A program made the position numbers and the translations under genes. From the NCBI RefSeq assembly GCF_003033885.1, contig NZ_CP024081.1, forward strand, positions 4,055,736 to 4,119,735: a stretch of DNA of 64,000 nt, written 5' to 3'. The stretch comes from Pseudomonas rhizophila. GTDB taxonomy: Bacteria > Pseudomonadota > Gammaproteobacteria > Pseudomonadales > Pseudomonadaceae. This document shows positions 40,395 to 50,922 of this stretch, piece after piece. Within the stretch, counting starts at the first letter, position 1. The number at the start of each line of letters is the position of its first letter. The notes under the pieces are model-generated. The model ran no database searches and was not told the origin of the DNA. It saw only the letters and a list, made by a program, of their open reading frames with translations.

Positions 40395-40476
40395 AAGCTT
40401 CAAGCTGCAAGCTGCAAGAGAAAAGCAAGTGGTGCACAGGCTTTAGCTTGTCGCTTGCTGCTGGAAGCTTGCCGCT
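40395..40476. repeat. Inverted repeat of AAGCTGCAAGC type between muxB and muxC
   Basis: AAGCTTCAAGCTGCAAGCTG on the left and a mirror-like GCTTGCTGCTGGAAGCTT on the right, with several AAGCTGCAAG units. This repeat family is common in Pseudomonas genomes and here lies inside an operon. Confidence 0.7.
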
Positions 40477-40484
40477 AGATACCG

Positions 40485-43400
40485 TCATACCCGCACCTCT
40501 TCCCCATCAGGCTTGGCAAAGCGGCGCCCCAGGCGGTCGAAATACAGGTAAATCACCGGCGTGGTGAACAACGTCAGCACCTGGCTCACCAACAACCCAC
40601 CCACCATCACCAGCCCCAAAGGCTGGCGCAGTTCGGCGCCGGAGCCAGTGGCGAGCATCAGTGGCACCGCACCGAACAGGGCCGCCAGTGTGGTCATCAG
40701 GATCGGCCTGAAACGCAGCAACGCGGCCTGGTAGATGGCCGTCTGCGGGTCCATGCCTTGGTTGCGCTCGGCGTCGAGGGCGAAGTCGATCATCATGATC
40801 GCGTTTTTCTTGACGATGCCGATCAGCAGGATGATGCCGATGATCGCGATCATGCCCAGGTCATTGCCGCTGATGATCAGCGCCAGCAAGGCGCCGATGG
40901 CCGCCGAGGGCAATGTGGAGAGAATCGTGATCGGGTGGATGTAGCTCTCGTACAGAACGCCGAGCACGATGTACATGGTCACCACCGCCGCCAGGATCAG
41001 CAGCAAGGTACTCGACAGCGAGGCCTGGAACGCCTGGGCCGCGCCCTGGAATTGGGTCTGCACCCCGACCGGCATGCCAATGTCCTGCTGGACCTTCTCG
41101 ATCACGTCCACCGCGTGCCCGAGGGCTACATCGGGCGCCAGGTTGAACGACATCATCACCGCCGGGAACTGGCCGATGTGAGCAATGGCCAACTGGGCCT
41201 GACGCTCCTCGACGCGGGCCAGACTCGACAGCCGCACCTGGCCGCCATCGGTGGTCTTGACGTGAATCTGATCCAGCGCCTGCGGCCCGATGCGCTCCCC
41301 GGCCTGGGCCTGCAACACCACCCGATACTGGCTGGCCTGGGTGTAGATGGTGGAAATCTGCCGCTGGCCGAAAGCGTCATACAGTGCATCAGTGATGTCC
41401 GCCACCGACACGCCCAGGCGAGACGCGGCGTCGCGGTCGATCACCAGGTAGACCTGCAGACCTTTGTCCTGCAAGTCGCTGGCGACGTCGGTCAACTCCG
41501 GCTGCCGGGCCAAGGCTTCGACAAGGCGATCGCTCCAGAGGCTAAGCAACTCGGCATCCGGCGAAGACAGGCTGAACTGGTACTGGGTGCGGCTGACCCG
41601 GTCTTCGATGGTCAGGTCCTGCACCGGTTGCATGAACAGGCGGATGCCCACCAGCCGGTCCAGTTGCGGCTGCAAGCGGGCGATGATTTCGGTGGCGCTG
41701 TCATCCCGTTCGCTGTGGGGCTTGAGATTGATCAGCAAGCGACCACTGTTGAGCGTGGCGTTGTCACCGTCCACGCCGATGTAGGAAGACAGGCTCTGCA
41801 CCGCTGGATCGGCCAGGATCACCTTGGCCAGCTGCTGTTGGCGCTCGCTCATGGCGGCGAAGGAAATCGACTGTGGCGCCTGGGAAATACCCTGGATCAC
41901 CCCGGTGTCCTGCACCGGGAAAAACCCCTTGGGCACGGCCAGGTACAACACCACCGTCAACACCAGGCTGCCCACGGCAACCAGCAGGGTCAGCGGCTGA
42001 TGCTTGAGCACCCACTGCAACTTGCGACCGTAGGCGGCGATCATCCAGTCGATCCAGGCGCCGCTGGCGCGGTAGAAACGCCCCTGCTCCTGCTCTTTGG
42101 GTTCGCGCTTGAGCAACCGGGCACACATCATCGGCGTCAGGGTCAGCGACACCACAAGAGAGATCAGGATCGCCACCGCCAGGGTGATGGCGAACTCGCG
42201 GAACAAGCGCCCAACCACGTCGGCCATGAACAGCAACGGGATCAGCACCGCGATCAGCGACAGCGTCAGCGAAATCAAAGTGAAGCCAATCTGCTTCGCG
42301 CCCTTGAGCGCGGCCTGCATGGGGCTTTCGCCCTCCTCGATGTAGCGGGCAATGTTTTCCAGCATGACGATGGCATCGTCCACCACAAAACCGGTGGCAA
42401 TGGTCAGGGCCATCAGCGTCAGGTTGTTGATGGAAAAACCGGCCAGGTACATCACGCCGAACGTGCCGATCAGCGACAACGGTACAGCCACCGACGGAAT
42501 GATCGTGGCGCTGACCCGACGCAGGAACAGGAACGTCACCATGACCACCAGGGCGATGGCGATCAGCAGTTCATGCTGTACGTCGGTGACCGAAGCGCGA
42601 ATGGTCTGGGTGCGGTCAGTCAGCACCGTAACGTCCAGGCCGGCCGGCAGGTTGTCGGTAATGCTCGGCAGCAAGGCCTTGATCCGGTCTACCACCTCGA
42701 TGACGTTGGCCCCCGGCTGGCGCTGGATGTTCAACAACACGGCCTGATTTTCGTTGGCCCAGGCGGCAAGGCGTTCATTCTCGGCGCCATCGACGATCTG
42801 CGCGACATCCTTGAGGCGCAACGGAGCGCCGTTGGCATAGGCGAGGATCAGCTCGGCGTAGTCCTTGGGTGAGGTCAACTGATCGTTGGCATCGAGCATC
42901 GAGACCCGGGTCGGTCCGTCGATTTTGCCCTTGGGCTGGTTGACGTTGGAGGCGCCGACCAGGGTGCGCACGTCCGCCAGGTTCAGACCTGCGGCTGCCA
43001 GGGCCTCGGGATTGACCTTGATCCGCACAGCCTGGCGCTGACCGCCGGCGATCGAAACCATGCCGACCCCGCTGATCTGGGCGATTTTCTGCGCCATGCG
43101 GGTGTCCACCAGGTCATTGAGCTTGGGCAGCAGCATGGTCTTGGAGGTGATCGCCAGGGTCAGCACCGGGGTGTCGGCCGGGTTGACCTTGTTGTACACC
43201 GGCGGGGCCGGCAGATCGTTGGGCAGCAGGTTGGTGGCCGCGTTGATCGCCGCCTGCACCTGTTGCTCGGCGACATCCATGTTGATGTCGAGGCTGAAAC
43301 GCAGGGTAATCACCGACGCGCCGCCGGAGCTGGTGGACGCCATTTGCGTGAGGCCCGGCATCTGCCCGAACTGCCGTTCCAGGGGGGCGGTCACGGCACT

Positions 43401-43580
43401 GGTCATCACATCGGGACTGGCGCCCGGGTACAGGGTCATCACACGGATGGTCGGGTAATCGACCTGGGGCAATGCCGACACCGGCAGCAACCGATAGGCG
43501 ATCAGACCGGCCAGCACGATGGCCAGCATGCTCAGGGTGGTGGCGACCGGGCGAAGGATGAACAGACGCGAGAGGTTCAT
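40485..43580 (-). CDS. muxB: RND efflux pump subunit MuxB
   Basis: A 1031-residue RND transporter. [20 protein letters not shown] opens the protein, [20 protein letters not shown] is the first porter motif, [20 protein letters not shown] carries the conserved Asp pair in span 4, and [20 protein letters not shown] is the C-terminal repeat. It works with MuxC, the adaptor MuxA and OpmB to expel drugs and other compounds. The start overlaps the muxA stop by four bases. Confidence 0.93.
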   Translation of the reverse strand: MNLSRLFILRPVATTLSMLAIVLAGLIAYRLLPVSALPQVDYPTIRVMTLYPGASPDVMTSAVTAPLERQFGQMPGLTQMASTSSGGASVITLRFSLDINMDVAEQQVQAAINAATNLLPNDLPAPPVYNKVNPADTPVLTLAITSKTMLLPKLNDLVDTRMAQKIAQISGVGMVSIAGGQRQAVRIKVNPEALAAAGLNLADVRTLVGASNVNQPKGKIDGPTRVSMLDANDQLTSPKDYAELILAYANGAPLRLKDVAQIVDGAENERLAAWANENQAVLLNIQRQPGANVIEVVDRIKALLPSITDNLPAGLDVTVLTDRTQTIRASVTDVQHELLIAIALVVMVTFLFLRRVSATIIPSVAVPLSLIGTFGVMYLAGFSINNLTLMALTIATGFVVDDAIVMLENIARYIEEGESPMQAALKGAKQIGFTLISLTLSLIAVLIPLLFMADVVGRLFREFAITLAVAILISLVVSLTLTPMMCARLLKREPKEQEQGRFYRASGAWIDWMIAAYGRKLQWVLKHQPLTLLVAVGSLVLTVVLYLAVPKGFFPVQDTGVIQGISQAPQSISFAAMSERQQQLAKVILADPAVQSLSSYIGVDGDNATLNSGRLLINLKPHSERDDSATEIIARLQPQLDRLVGIRLFMQPVQDLTIEDRVSRTQYQFSLSSPDAELLSLWSDRLVEALARQPELTDVASDLQDKGLQVYLVIDRDAASRLGVSVADITDALYDAFGQRQISTIYTQASQYRVVLQAQAGERIGPQALDQIHVKTTDGGQVRLSSLARVEERQAQLAIAHIGQFPAVMMSFNLAPDVALGHAVDVIEKVQQDIGMPVGVQTQFQGAAQAFQASLSSTLLLILAAVVTMYIVLGVLYESYIHPITILSTLPSAAIGALLALIISGNDLGMIAIIGIILLIGIVKKNAIMMIDFALDAERNQGMDPQTAIYQAALLRFRPILMTTLAALFGAVPLMLATGSGAELRQPLGLVMVGGLLVSQVLTLFTTPVIYLYFDRLGRRFAKPDGEEVRV

Positions 43581-44893
43581 GCGCCGCCCTTTTTCGCCTT
43601 GTCGGCCACGGCCGGTTCAGCCGGGGCCGCCGCCGTTTTGCCCTGCAGGTGTTCGGTCGGCGTGGTGGGCACGTCCTGGCTGTCGTTGACCACATCCACC
43701 TCACTGCCTTCCTTCAGGCGATCGGTGCCTTCTAGCACTACTCGATCACCTGCGGCCAGGCCTTCGGTGACTACGGTGTGTTCGCCGTCGCTGGCGCCGA
43801 TCTTCAGCTTTCTGATGGTGACTTTTTTATCGCCATCCAGGGCGTAGACGAAGGTGCCGTTGGTGCCGAACTGAATCGCAGCGGTCGGCGCCAGGACTAC
43901 ATTTTTGAGGGTGTCGGCCAACAGATGCACATTGACGAACTGGTTGGGGAACAGCGACTGGTCGCGGTTATCGTAGCGAGCCTTGAACTTCAGGGTGCCG
44001 GTGGTGATGTCGATCTGGTTGTCCAGGCTTTGCAGTACACCGCTGGCCTGCAGCTTCAGGTCACTACGGTCCCAGGCTTCCACTGGCAGCTTCGCCCCGC
44101 TGCGATAGCGGGCAAGCACGGTATCCAGATTGGTTTCCGGCAGCGTAAACACGACGCTGATGGGTTGCGTCTGAGTGATGACCGCCAGCGCGGTAGTGTC
44201 GTTGGCGGCCACCAGATTGCCAACGTCCAGTTGCCGCAAACCGACCCGGCCGGAGATCGGCGCCCGGATCCTGGTGAACTCCAGATTGAGCTTGGCGTCG
44301 TTGACTGCCGCCTGGTTGGTCTTGACCGTGCCCTGGTACTGGCCCACCAAGGCGGCGGCGGTATCGAGGGTCTGTTTGGCGATGCTGTCCTCGGCATACA
44401 GGCCACGATAACGCTCGAGGTCTACCTGGGCATTTTTCAGTTGGGCCTGATTCTGCAGCAGCGTGCCTTCGGCCTGGAGCAAGGCGTTCTGGTATGGACG
44501 CGGGTCGATTTCAGCCAGCAGGTCTCCAGCCTTGACCATTTGCCCTTCTTCAAAGGCGATCTTGACCAGCTCGCCACCCACCCGGCTGCGCACGTTGATG
44601 GTATTGAGGGCCGTGACGGTGCCCAACGCCTTGTAGTAAAGCGGAAAATCACCGGTGACTGCCGGCGCTACCCGAACCGGTACCGGCCCTGTCGCCCCCC
44701 CAAACCCTGGCCGCATCCCGCCCGACCGCCCCGCCTGTTCAGCAGGCGCTTTTTGTCCTGCTCCGGGCTTTTGGTCCGCCCCGGCGGGCCAGAACTTCCA
44801 GGCCAGCGCCGCGACGATCAATACGACGACAAGGCCAAACAGCCAGCGACGGGATTTGTGGGAAACAGAGGATTGCATGGAATGATCAACCAT
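43577..44893 (-). CDS. muxA: Membrane fusion (adaptor) protein MuxA
   Basis: A 438-residue HlyD-family adaptor, MdtA-like. An N-terminal membrane anchor ([20 protein letters not shown]), a Gly/Pro-rich linker, the lipoyl halves ([20 protein letters not shown] and [20 protein letters not shown]), the coiled-coil hairpin between them, and a beta-barrel domain are visible. First gene of the efflux operon. Starts at 44893 or 44878 are both possible; no strong ribosome site is seen. The promoter must lie in the roughly 130 bases before it. Confidence 0.92.
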   Translation of the reverse strand: MVDHSMQSSVSHKSRRWLFGLVVVLIVAALAWKFWPAGADQKPGAGQKAPAEQAGRSGGMRPGFGGATGPVPVRVAPAVTGDFPLYYKALGTVTALNTINVRSRVGGELVKIAFEEGQMVKAGDLLAEIDPRPYQNALLQAEGTLLQNQAQLKNAQVDLERYRGLYAEDSIAKQTLDTAAALVGQYQGTVKTNQAAVNDAKLNLEFTRIRAPISGRVGLRQLDVGNLVAANDTTALAVITQTQPISVVFTLPETNLDTVLARYRSGAKLPVEAWDRSDLKLQASGVLQSLDNQIDITTGTLKFKARYDNRDQSLFPNQFVNVHLLADTLKNVVLAPTAAIQFGTNGTFVYALDGDKKVTIRKLKIGASDGEHTVVTEGLAAGDRVVLEGTDRLKEGSEVDVVNDSQDVPTTPTEHLQGKTAAAPAEPAVADKAKKGGA

Positions 44894-45021
44894 TGGGCGC
44901 GTGGGCTTCTTTTACGGGAGGCTGAACGATAAGCACTGGCGGGTATTTAGCAAAGCGCCTTTACCGGCAATTTACCTTGGGCTTACCTATCGCGTAGTTG
45001 GCTAAGGTCTTGAAGCACAAA

Positions 45022-45051
45022 TGAAAACGGCCTGGACAAGGCCAGGCCGTT
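45022..45051 (-). terminator. Intrinsic terminator of tpx
   Basis: Perfect 10-bp stem AACGGCCTGG/CCAGGCCGTT with six-base loop, followed on the minus strand by TTTTCATTTG. It lies 20 bases after the tpx stop. Confidence 0.85.
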
Positions 45052-45070
45052 AACAATTGTAATAAATACT

Positions 45071-45571
45071 TTATTTCAGTACAGCTAGAGCAGCGTCGTA
45101 GTTGGGCTCTTCAGCGATTTCCTTGACCAGCTCGCTGTGCAGCACGTTGTCGTTTTCGTCGAGCACCACCACGGCACGGGCGGTCAAGCCTTTGAGCGGG
45201 CCATCAGCAATCGCCACGCCATAATTCTCGATGAACTCACTGCCGCGCAGGGTGGACAGGTTCTGGACATTTTCCAGGCCTTCGGCACCGCAGAAACGCG
45301 CCTGGGCGAACGGCAGGTCAGCCGAGATGCACAGCACCACGGTGTTGCTCAGTTCGTTGGCCTGGGCGTTGAACTTGCGCACGGAGGTGGCGCAGGTCGG
45401 GGTATCGACGCTTGGGAAAATGTTCAGCACTTTGCGCTTGCCGGCGAAATCCTTCAGGGAAACGTCGGACAGATTGCCGGCTACCAGGGAAAAGGCTGGC
45501 GCCTTGGAACCGGCTTGTGGCAATTGGCCGTTGACTTGAACCGGGTTGCCTTTGAGGGTGACTTGAGCCAT
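45071..45571 (-). CDS. tpx: Thiol peroxidase Tpx
   Basis: A 166-residue atypical two-Cys peroxiredoxin. Peroxidatic Cys60 lies in [14 protein letters not shown] and resolving Cys94 in [10 protein letters not shown], the spacing of Tpx. The C-terminus has [20 protein letters not shown]. It reduces hydrogen and organic peroxides in the periplasm or cytosol with thioredoxin. I use ATG 45571 ([13 protein letters not shown]), which gives the family length; the longer frame to 45652 has no support. Confidence 0.95.
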   Translation of the reverse strand: MAQVTLKGNPVQVNGQLPQAGSKAPAFSLVAGNLSDVSLKDFAGKRKVLNIFPSVDTPTCATSVRKFNAQANELSNTVVLCISADLPFAQARFCGAEGLENVQNLSTLRGSEFIENYGVAIADGPLKGLTARAVVVLDENDNVLHSELVKEIAEEPNYDAALAVLK

Positions 45572-45672
45572 GAACGGATTCCTTCTGACAGGTTTGAAAA
45601 TGGTGAGGCCGGAGTTAACCATGAAATGGTTCTGCGACCTATGGTTGGACATAAAAAGTCATGGCTTGGCGG

Positions 45673-45762
45673 TGTAGGAGCTATCGAGTGCAACGAGTCT
45701 GCGATCTTTGCCCTGCTAATTGAGTCTAGAGCGAAAGATCGCAGGCTTCGCCAGCGCCTACA
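45673..45762. repeat. Pseudomonas inverted repeat of TGTAGGAGC type
   Basis: TGTAGGAGCTATCGAG opens the unit and GCGATCTTTG ... CGAAAGATCGC and CGCCTACA mirror it. It fills the space between tpx and the DUF3313 gene. Confidence 0.8.
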
Positions 45763-45776
45763 GCGACGCCTGTGCG

Positions 45777-46448
45777 CTATTTAGCCTTGAGCTTCAGAAA
45801 CGACTGATGCAAGTCCGCCGCCCAACCATCGATCACACCTTTGACATCATCGGGCTTCATCACCTGGGCTTCGTTGGACAACGGCTTACCCGTGCCCTTG
45901 CGCACCACCTGGGCGACCACTGCATTGTTGCCGCCGTCGAGAAATACCGCTTCAGTGCCCAAGGTGGTTTCCTGGTCGCGAATACCGCTGGCGGTACTGA
46001 CCGCGGCCGCCACCAGCGCGATCGGAATCACTTCATAAGGTTTCAGGCCCTCGGTCTTGCTGCTTACGGCGGTGATGGCCGCGCGCATCACCAGTACTCC
46101 GGGCCCAGGGCCGGTCGCCAGGGGCAGGGATTTGCCCGCTTCCCGCTTGAGCGCCTGATCGTAGTAACCGGTAATGCCGGACAAGGTGGCCTGGGGGATC
46201 TTCACGGTCGGCTGCGGCTTGGGGTAAAGCTGTGTCGGCTCGACGTAAAGGCTGGTGTATTTGCTCAGGTCTGCCGTGGGATCAACCCAGCGCATCACTT
46301 CGGCCCCCGACGGCGACTTCTCCTCCTTGAGCCGGCTGTAATCACCCAGAAAGCCGGAGTACTCATCCGGTTGGGTGATCTTGCTGGAGCAACCCGCCAG
46401 GGCAAGCGAGGCCATGCACACGGTGCCAATCATTGACGCAAACTTCAT
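45777..46448 (-). CDS. DUF3313 lipoprotein
   Basis: A 223-residue protein. The signal peptide ends in the lipobox LALAGCSS at about residue 19, and the mature part has DEYSGFLGDYSRL, YTSLYVEPTQLYP and a C-terminal GKPLSNEAQVMKPDDVKGVI. This is the DUF3313 pattern. A membrane-anchored periplasmic protein of unknown role. I use ATG 46448. Confidence 0.88.
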   Translation of the reverse strand: MKFASMIGTVCMASLALAGCSSKITQPDEYSGFLGDYSRLKEEKSPSGAEVMRWVDPTADLSKYTSLYVEPTQLYPKPQPTVKIPQATLSGITGYYDQALKREAGKSLPLATGPGPGVLVMRAAITAVSSKTEGLKPYEVIPIALVAAAVSTASGIRDQETTLGTEAVFLDGGNNAVVAQVVRKGTGKPLSNEAQVMKPDDVKGVIDGWAADLHQSFLKLKAK

Positions 46449-46569
46449 GCTGTCACTCCTGTAAGCCACACGAAACGGGGCCGGGAATTACAGGTATAGC
46501 CAATGGGCGCGGTTTTGCCTGCTCCGACAGGAACAAGTCACTGGGCAAGCCCTTTGCTCGCCACCGCCT

Positions 46570-47064
46570 TCAGCCGCGCTCGCGGGGTATCAGGCTCTGC
46601 AATTGCTGCGCGAGGAAGTCCGCGTCGAAGGTAAAAGTATCCGGATCCTTCAACCCGTTGGTTCGACGCCATTGCCACTGCAACGAAGGCGGCAGGCAAA
46701 CCAGCGAGATGCTGCCGTAACGCGTTGCAGTCAGCCCCATGATCGCCAGGGAAATCTGCCCGCCGGCCCCCATTACATCGGGTATGAATTCCACCGGCTT
46801 GCCAGTGATGGACAGTGTCAGCTTTTCTGTCTTGAAGCCGGAGGTTTCTGCCGGAACACTCGGCCCGTGGGCCACATACGCCTCACGGGTCAGCGTCAGA
46901 AGGCCGGGGGCCAGGACCGGCGCCAGCCATTGCTCGATCTGCCCGTACAACGCCTCGATCTGTGCGGCCCACACCGCCGCTTGCGCCTCGTGCTGTTGCT
47001 TCTTGTGCGCTTCGCTGTCTGCGTAGTGACGAAGCATCTCACCCAATTGCTTTACATCGTCCAT
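46570..47064 (-). CDS. Hypothetical protein
   Basis: A 164-residue soluble protein, helical at the N-terminus (DDVKQLGEMLRHYADSEAHK) and strand-rich after residue 80 (KTEKLTLSITGKPVEFIPDV). WQWRRTNGLKDPDTFTFDAD near the C-terminus is distinctive, but I do not recognise a family. It is divergent from the large hypothetical gene at 47358. Confidence 0.75.
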   Translation of the reverse strand: MDDVKQLGEMLRHYADSEAHKKQQHEAQAAVWAAQIEALYGQIEQWLAPVLAPGLLTLTREAYVAHGPSVPAETSGFKTEKLTLSITGKPVEFIPDVMGAGGQISLAIMGLTATRYGSISLVCLPPSLQWQWRRTNGLKDPDTFTFDADFLAQQLQSLIPRERG

Positions 47065-47357
47065 GCGCTGTTCCTCGATTCAAGGGGTGCTGCCAAGCTG
47101 GATGATGACAGGTTCAAGACGCAGGCGTACGCAAAACCCGCCTGGCCCGTCACGCGCGGCATACATAGTCGTGCGTCAGCACCTTTGCCGCAGATAAGGA
47201 ATACCTCCGGGAAATCCGATGAGTGGAGAGGTTTTTCTCTGGTTTTTTCGCCTCACCTGTCAGGAATGACAGTAGTCAAAGCCGCGGGCGGGAGGTTTGA
47301 TGAAGCGAACCGCCAAGACGATAACTCCGACGACGCTTGGCAAGAGGAGGACGCGCC
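47065..47357. other. Divergent intergenic region
   Basis: About 290 bases between the hypothetical gene at 46570 and the Ig-like repeat protein. It must hold two promoters. I could not pick out a clear -35/-10 pair; no frame is convincing. Confidence 0.4.
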
Positions 47358-48743
47358 ATGACCAGCCTGAGCCCGGACAATGAAATCGAAGTCATCAACC
47401 GTGTCATCATCATCGGGATGGTGACGGTTGAACACCCAGCAAACCCGCACGGCGGTATCCCGCTTCGTTTGCTCGCCAATGGATTGCTGCCATTGCTGGT
47501 GGAACCCTGGACCCAACAGGCCGAATATGACGACGCCCGCATCTTGCTGAGCAATTCCGACATCCCCGTGCTGAACAAGACCATTATGCCGGGTGAAGTG
47601 AATCAGCCATTCACGCTGAACCTGCCGGAAGCCCTGTTGAGCAACGGCATCAACCAGATACGCCTGAGCGTACTGCGTGTAGGTCAGACGATTCCCGAAA
47701 CATCACAGTCATTGGACGTGCTCTTCCACCGGCCACGGCCGGGGGGCGAAGTCTCAACCCCAGGCGACAATCCCAACCTGACCCTCACCCTGCCCTCCGA
47801 GGTCATCACCAAGGGGGTGGATGCGGCAATGGCCAGCCAAGGGGTGATCCTTACCATCCGCTATCCCTACATGAGGGAAAAAGACGTTATCACAGTGGAC
47901 CGTGACAGCCAGGAAATGACGCGCACCGTAAGCGCTACCGAGGCCGCTGCCGGCAGCGTGGACATCATTCTGCGGACCGCCGACTTCTGGCAAGACAATC
48001 CCCGGTTCGCTTTGCGGTTCAGAGTAACTGACCTGCTGGGCAACTCCAGCGGCCCGCAGGCGATATGGTCAAGGGCCACCTACATCGATGTGCACATTCG
48101 CCAACCGGCACTCGACCTCACCAAACCCAGGGTCCTGGAGGCCAGGGAGCTCAATGGCGAGCGCCTGAATTTCGAGAGGGATTTCTATGACGCGCAATTC
48201 GCCAACGTCGAAGTGAACTACATCGGTTCGGCTCCGGGGCAGGACGTAAAAGTGTATTGGGTTGGGCGTAACTCCACCTGGGGCAGTGAGATCCAGACGG
48301 TATCGGTTGCTGGTCAAACGTTGAGATTCCAGGTGCCCAGAAACGAAGTGGTGGATTGCATCGGCACCGGTGCGGAGGTCTATTACACCGTCAGAGCGCC
48401 TGGCACCACTACGGATATTCCATCGAGAGACCTGGACATTACGGTCACGCCACAAAAATACACGCTACGGGAACCGACGCTGGACGGCAGCAAAACCAAT
48501 CTCCGGGCCTATCATCCAGCCCTGCTCACCGCGCATACCGCACGAATGGCGCTGTTTGGCGTGACGGCCCGCTACGGTGAGGAAATTCGGATAACAGCCG
48601 GTACCAGCCAAACCGACCTGTCCGTGCCCCCTGCCTGGATAGCGGAAAACCGCGGGAAGCCCATCATGGTCAACTGGACACTCCGGGAAACCGGCACCGG
48701 CACGCCGATCATCTTTTCATGGTTTCTGAGATTGATCGCCTGA
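47358..48743 (+). CDS. Large strand-rich protein with Ig-like repeats, unknown function
   Basis: A 461-residue protein without a signal peptide or membrane span. It is built of several strand-rich modules, for instance ILTIRYPYMREKDVITVDRD and FALRFRVTDLLGNSSGPQAI and DIPSRDLDITVTPQKYTLRE, which look like Ig-type domains. Such proteins occur in Pseudomonas as putative surface or injected proteins. GAGG stands before ATG 47358. It precedes a lipoprotein gene by 60 bases and may be co-expressed. Confidence 0.72.
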   Translation: MTSLSPDNEIEVINRVIIIGMVTVEHPANPHGGIPLRLLANGLLPLLVEPWTQQAEYDDARILLSNSDIPVLNKTIMPGEVNQPFTLNLPEALLSNGINQIRLSVLRVGQTIPETSQSLDVLFHRPRPGGEVSTPGDNPNLTLTLPSEVITKGVDAAMASQGVILTIRYPYMREKDVITVDRDSQEMTRTVSATEAAAGSVDIILRTADFWQDNPRFALRFRVTDLLGNSSGPQAIWSRATYIDVHIRQPALDLTKPRVLEARELNGERLNFERDFYDAQFANVEVNYIGSAPGQDVKVYWVGRNSTWGSEIQTVSVAGQTLRFQVPRNEVVDCIGTGAEVYYTVRAPGTTTDIPSRDLDITVTPQKYTLREPTLDGSKTNLRAYHPALLTAHTARMALFGVTARYGEEIRITAGTSQTDLSVPPAWIAENRGKPIMVNWTLRETGTGTPIIFSWFLRLIA

Positions 48744-48803
48744 CTCGGTTTTTCAGCTAACCAACGGTTTTGACGCTGCTTTTCCATTGCAGGAGGACGT
48801 ACC

Positions 48804-49727
48804 GTGCGTAAATTAATGGGGTTGCTGTTAATCACGTTGATGGTCGGGTGCGCACAAGTCACGACAGCACCGCCTGCCCCCATCACAATCAACGGAGTCC
48901 AGGTACTCGATGGGCCTGAGACCGCCAGTTTCCTGACCACGCTTTACCATCGCAAATTTCCCAACTGCAACAATTCCGACTCGCAACCCTCGTTCCTCTG
49001 CTCGGGTGTCACCCTCAGGGTGACGGTAAAAGACCCCGAAGAACAATACAAAGTCTGGGACCCCAGCCCAACCTCAATAACCAGTGGCGGAGTGTCTTTC
49101 TCTTATCTACGGGCAGACGCCAATTTCGGGCGGCTGGCGTGGGGCCACGGCAACGGCCTTATCCTCTACCCCATCTTCGGCGCACCGCCTGACAAGATTG
49201 ACCTGGACTATCTGTGCTCATACCCGATGGATGCCTGGACCTGGCACCGTACCAGCCCTTGTGGCCACCACGTGGACTATCCCGCGTTAAGCCAACTCTG
49301 CCATCTGGCCGGCGTGACCACTGCGCAACAATGGCTGGGCATATGGACAATGCCGGGGGGTAATGAACACCTGCGCCAATGCGGATTCGATGTCAACGAT
49401 GACCGCAATCAACTGGCCGGACCGGCGTTCTACGCCTCGGTGCTGGGCAAGGTTCTGATAGGGGCGAGAGGATTCGCTGAGCATAACGAGATCATCATCA
49501 AGACCTGGACACCAGGACGGCCAAACACTTTCCCCATCATGGCGTTCTTCTTTGTTGCAGGAGGCACCAACGAGGGGTTGCCCGACGCTCGCTACAACCA
49601 ACGCGACTTTTATAACTCCACCAATCCGAAAATTGTCGTGCCGATCATTCGTCTGACACCTGCCAACAGTGCCACCGAAAGCGCCACGTTCACCTACGTC
49701 GCGTCCGATCAGGCGGTGACTCAGTGA
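48804..49727 (+). CDS. Secreted lipoprotein, possibly halovibrin (Hvn)-like
   Basis: A 307-residue protein with lipobox LITLMVGCAQ. The mature part contains PSFLCSGVTLRVTVKD, WDPSPTSITSGGVSFSYLRA and NGLILYPIFGAPPDKIDLDY, then CSYPMDAWTWHRTSPCGHH and AQQWLGIW. From memory this pattern belongs to Pseudomonas proteins annotated as halovibrin HvnC, a family of NAD-cleaving secreted enzymes. I cannot verify the catalytic residues by eye, so the enzyme call is tentative. It follows the Ig-like gene in the same direction. Confidence 0.65.
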   Translation: MRKLMGLLLITLMVGCAQVTTAPPAPITINGVQVLDGPETASFLTTLYHRKFPNCNNSDSQPSFLCSGVTLRVTVKDPEEQYKVWDPSPTSITSGGVSFSYLRADANFGRLAWGHGNGLILYPIFGAPPDKIDLDYLCSYPMDAWTWHRTSPCGHHVDYPALSQLCHLAGVTTAQQWLGIWTMPGGNEHLRQCGFDVNDDRNQLAGPAFYASVLGKVLIGARGFAEHNEIIIKTWTPGRPNTFPIMAFFFVAGGTNEGLPDARYNQRDFYNSTNPKIVVPIIRLTPANSATESATFTYVASDQAVTQ

Positions 49728-49748
49728 TTCGTTCGTGCTGGGACCTAC

Positions 49749-49931
49749 TCAGCGCAACCGCGCCATCGCCAGGGTGTCCACCCATCGCCCGTCACGCACG
49801 GCGTAGTCGCGCAGCAGGCCTTCGGTTTCGAAGCAACATCTGAGGGGCGACCCCGGGTCGTTGTAGAGCGCGGTGACCCCACCGATATGAGCTTCATTGA
49901 AGCGAGTGAGGCTGATCGAATGCTCGGACAT
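49749..49931 (-). pseudogene. GNAT acetyltransferase remnant with internal deletion
   Basis: A 60-codon frame. The first 26 codons (MSEHSISLTRFNEAHIGGVT) read like the N-terminus of a GNAT acetyltransferase, and the last 30 (ETEGLLRDYAVRDGRWVDTL then AMARLR) like its C-terminal strand and helix. The roughly 100 residues of acetyl-CoA binding core between them are absent, but the frame is kept. The product cannot be an active enzyme. Confidence 0.7.
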
Positions 49932-50005
49932 GCGGCTCCTCCCTGGAGACCTGAAAAGGCCGTTCACTATAAGCCAGCGAACATTCAGGTATCCAGGGCC
50001 AAGCC

Positions 50006-50096
50006 TGTGGGAGCAAAGCTTGCTCGCGATTGCGGTGACCCGCTTGTATCAATACTGACTGTGCCGCCGTCTTCGCGAGCAAGCTTTGCTCCCACA
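50006..50096. repeat. REPIN-type inverted repeat pair
   Basis: TGTGGGAGCAAAGCTTGCTC on the left and its mirror GAGCAAGCTTTGCTCCCACA on the right, 91 bases in all, between the GNAT remnant and the transglutaminase operon. Confidence 0.9.
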
Positions 50097-50124
50097 TGGG
50101 CTTGGGTCTCAGTGCTCTCCTCGC

Positions 50125-50922
50125 CTACTGATGCTGCACCTGAACCATTGAGTTCACCTGCACCCGCGCGTGCATCTGCTCTGCCCCGCCACCGCGGCGC
50201 ATGCCGCGTACCGGACAGGCGTCGAGGTAGTCCAGGCCGACCGCCAGTTTCAAATGCCGATCCGGACAGGTCAGGCGATTGGTCACGTCGAAGCTGTACC
50301 AGCCGTCCTCCAGCCAGGCTTCAGCCCAGGCGTGGCTCGCCAGATGACTTTCATCTTCGGTGCACAGGTAACCGGAGACATAGCGCGCCGGAACCCCCAG
50401 GCTACGCGCGCAGGCCAGAAATGCGTGGGTATGATCCTGACAAACCCCCACGCCCCCGGCGAAGGCTTCGGCGGCGGTACTGCTGACCTCGGTCGTGCCC
50501 GGGCTGTAGGGCATGCGGGCAGCCAGGCCGTTCATCAAATCGGTCAGTGCCGAGCGATCACGTCGGGCTGCGCATTGCTCCACAGCAAAGGCCGCGAGAG
50601 CATCATCGGCCTGGGTGAGGCGGCTGGGGCGCAGAAATGGCAGCGGTGACTGGCTGTCCGGCTCCATCTGCACCGCCTGATGGATTTCCACCTCGCCATA
50701 AGCCGTGAGCACCAGAGCGCCATGGGGCTCGTCCATGGTCATCACATGCAGGATATTGCCGTAGGGATCGAGCTGGCTGCGCACCAGACGTGGCAATTCC
50801 AGATGCCATTGCAGGATGCGTTGACGCTGAGTGTCCTTGGGGGTCAAGCGCAGGAACTGGATGCTGGTGCACACTTCATCGGCATAGCTATAGGTCGTGT
50901 CGTGGCGTATGGAAAGTTTCAT
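50125..50922 (-). CDS. Transglutaminase-like protein
   Basis: A 265-residue protein. The N-terminal strand-rich part (RHDTTYSYADEVCTSIQFLR) is followed by the transglutaminase core: Cys in GGVGVCQDHTHAFLACARSL, His in SHAWAEAWLEDGWY, and Asp in SFDVTNR. These give the Cys-His-Asp triad. It is the last gene of a conserved trio with ATP-grasp and alpha-E proteins and overlaps the alpha-E gene by four bases. The trio may make or cut an amide-linked peptide; the product is unknown. Confidence 0.9.
   Translation of the reverse strand: MKLSIRHDTTYSYADEVCTSIQFLRLTPKDTQRQRILQWHLELPRLVRSQLDPYGNILHVMTMDEPHGALVLTAYGEVEIHQAVQMEPDSQSPLPFLRPSRLTQADDALAAFAVEQCAARRDRSALTDLMNGLAARMPYSPGTTEVSSTAAEAFAGGVGVCQDHTHAFLACARSLGVPARYVSGYLCTEDESHLASHAWAEAWLEDGWYSFDVTNRLTCPDRHLKLAVGLDYLDACPVRGMRRGGGAEQMHARVQVNSMVQVQHQ

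Noticed and set aside
40758..42872. 704-residue plus-strand frame opposite muxB
   Set aside because: Antisense of a well-conserved RND gene; composition rich in His, Gln and Arg is typical of shadows.
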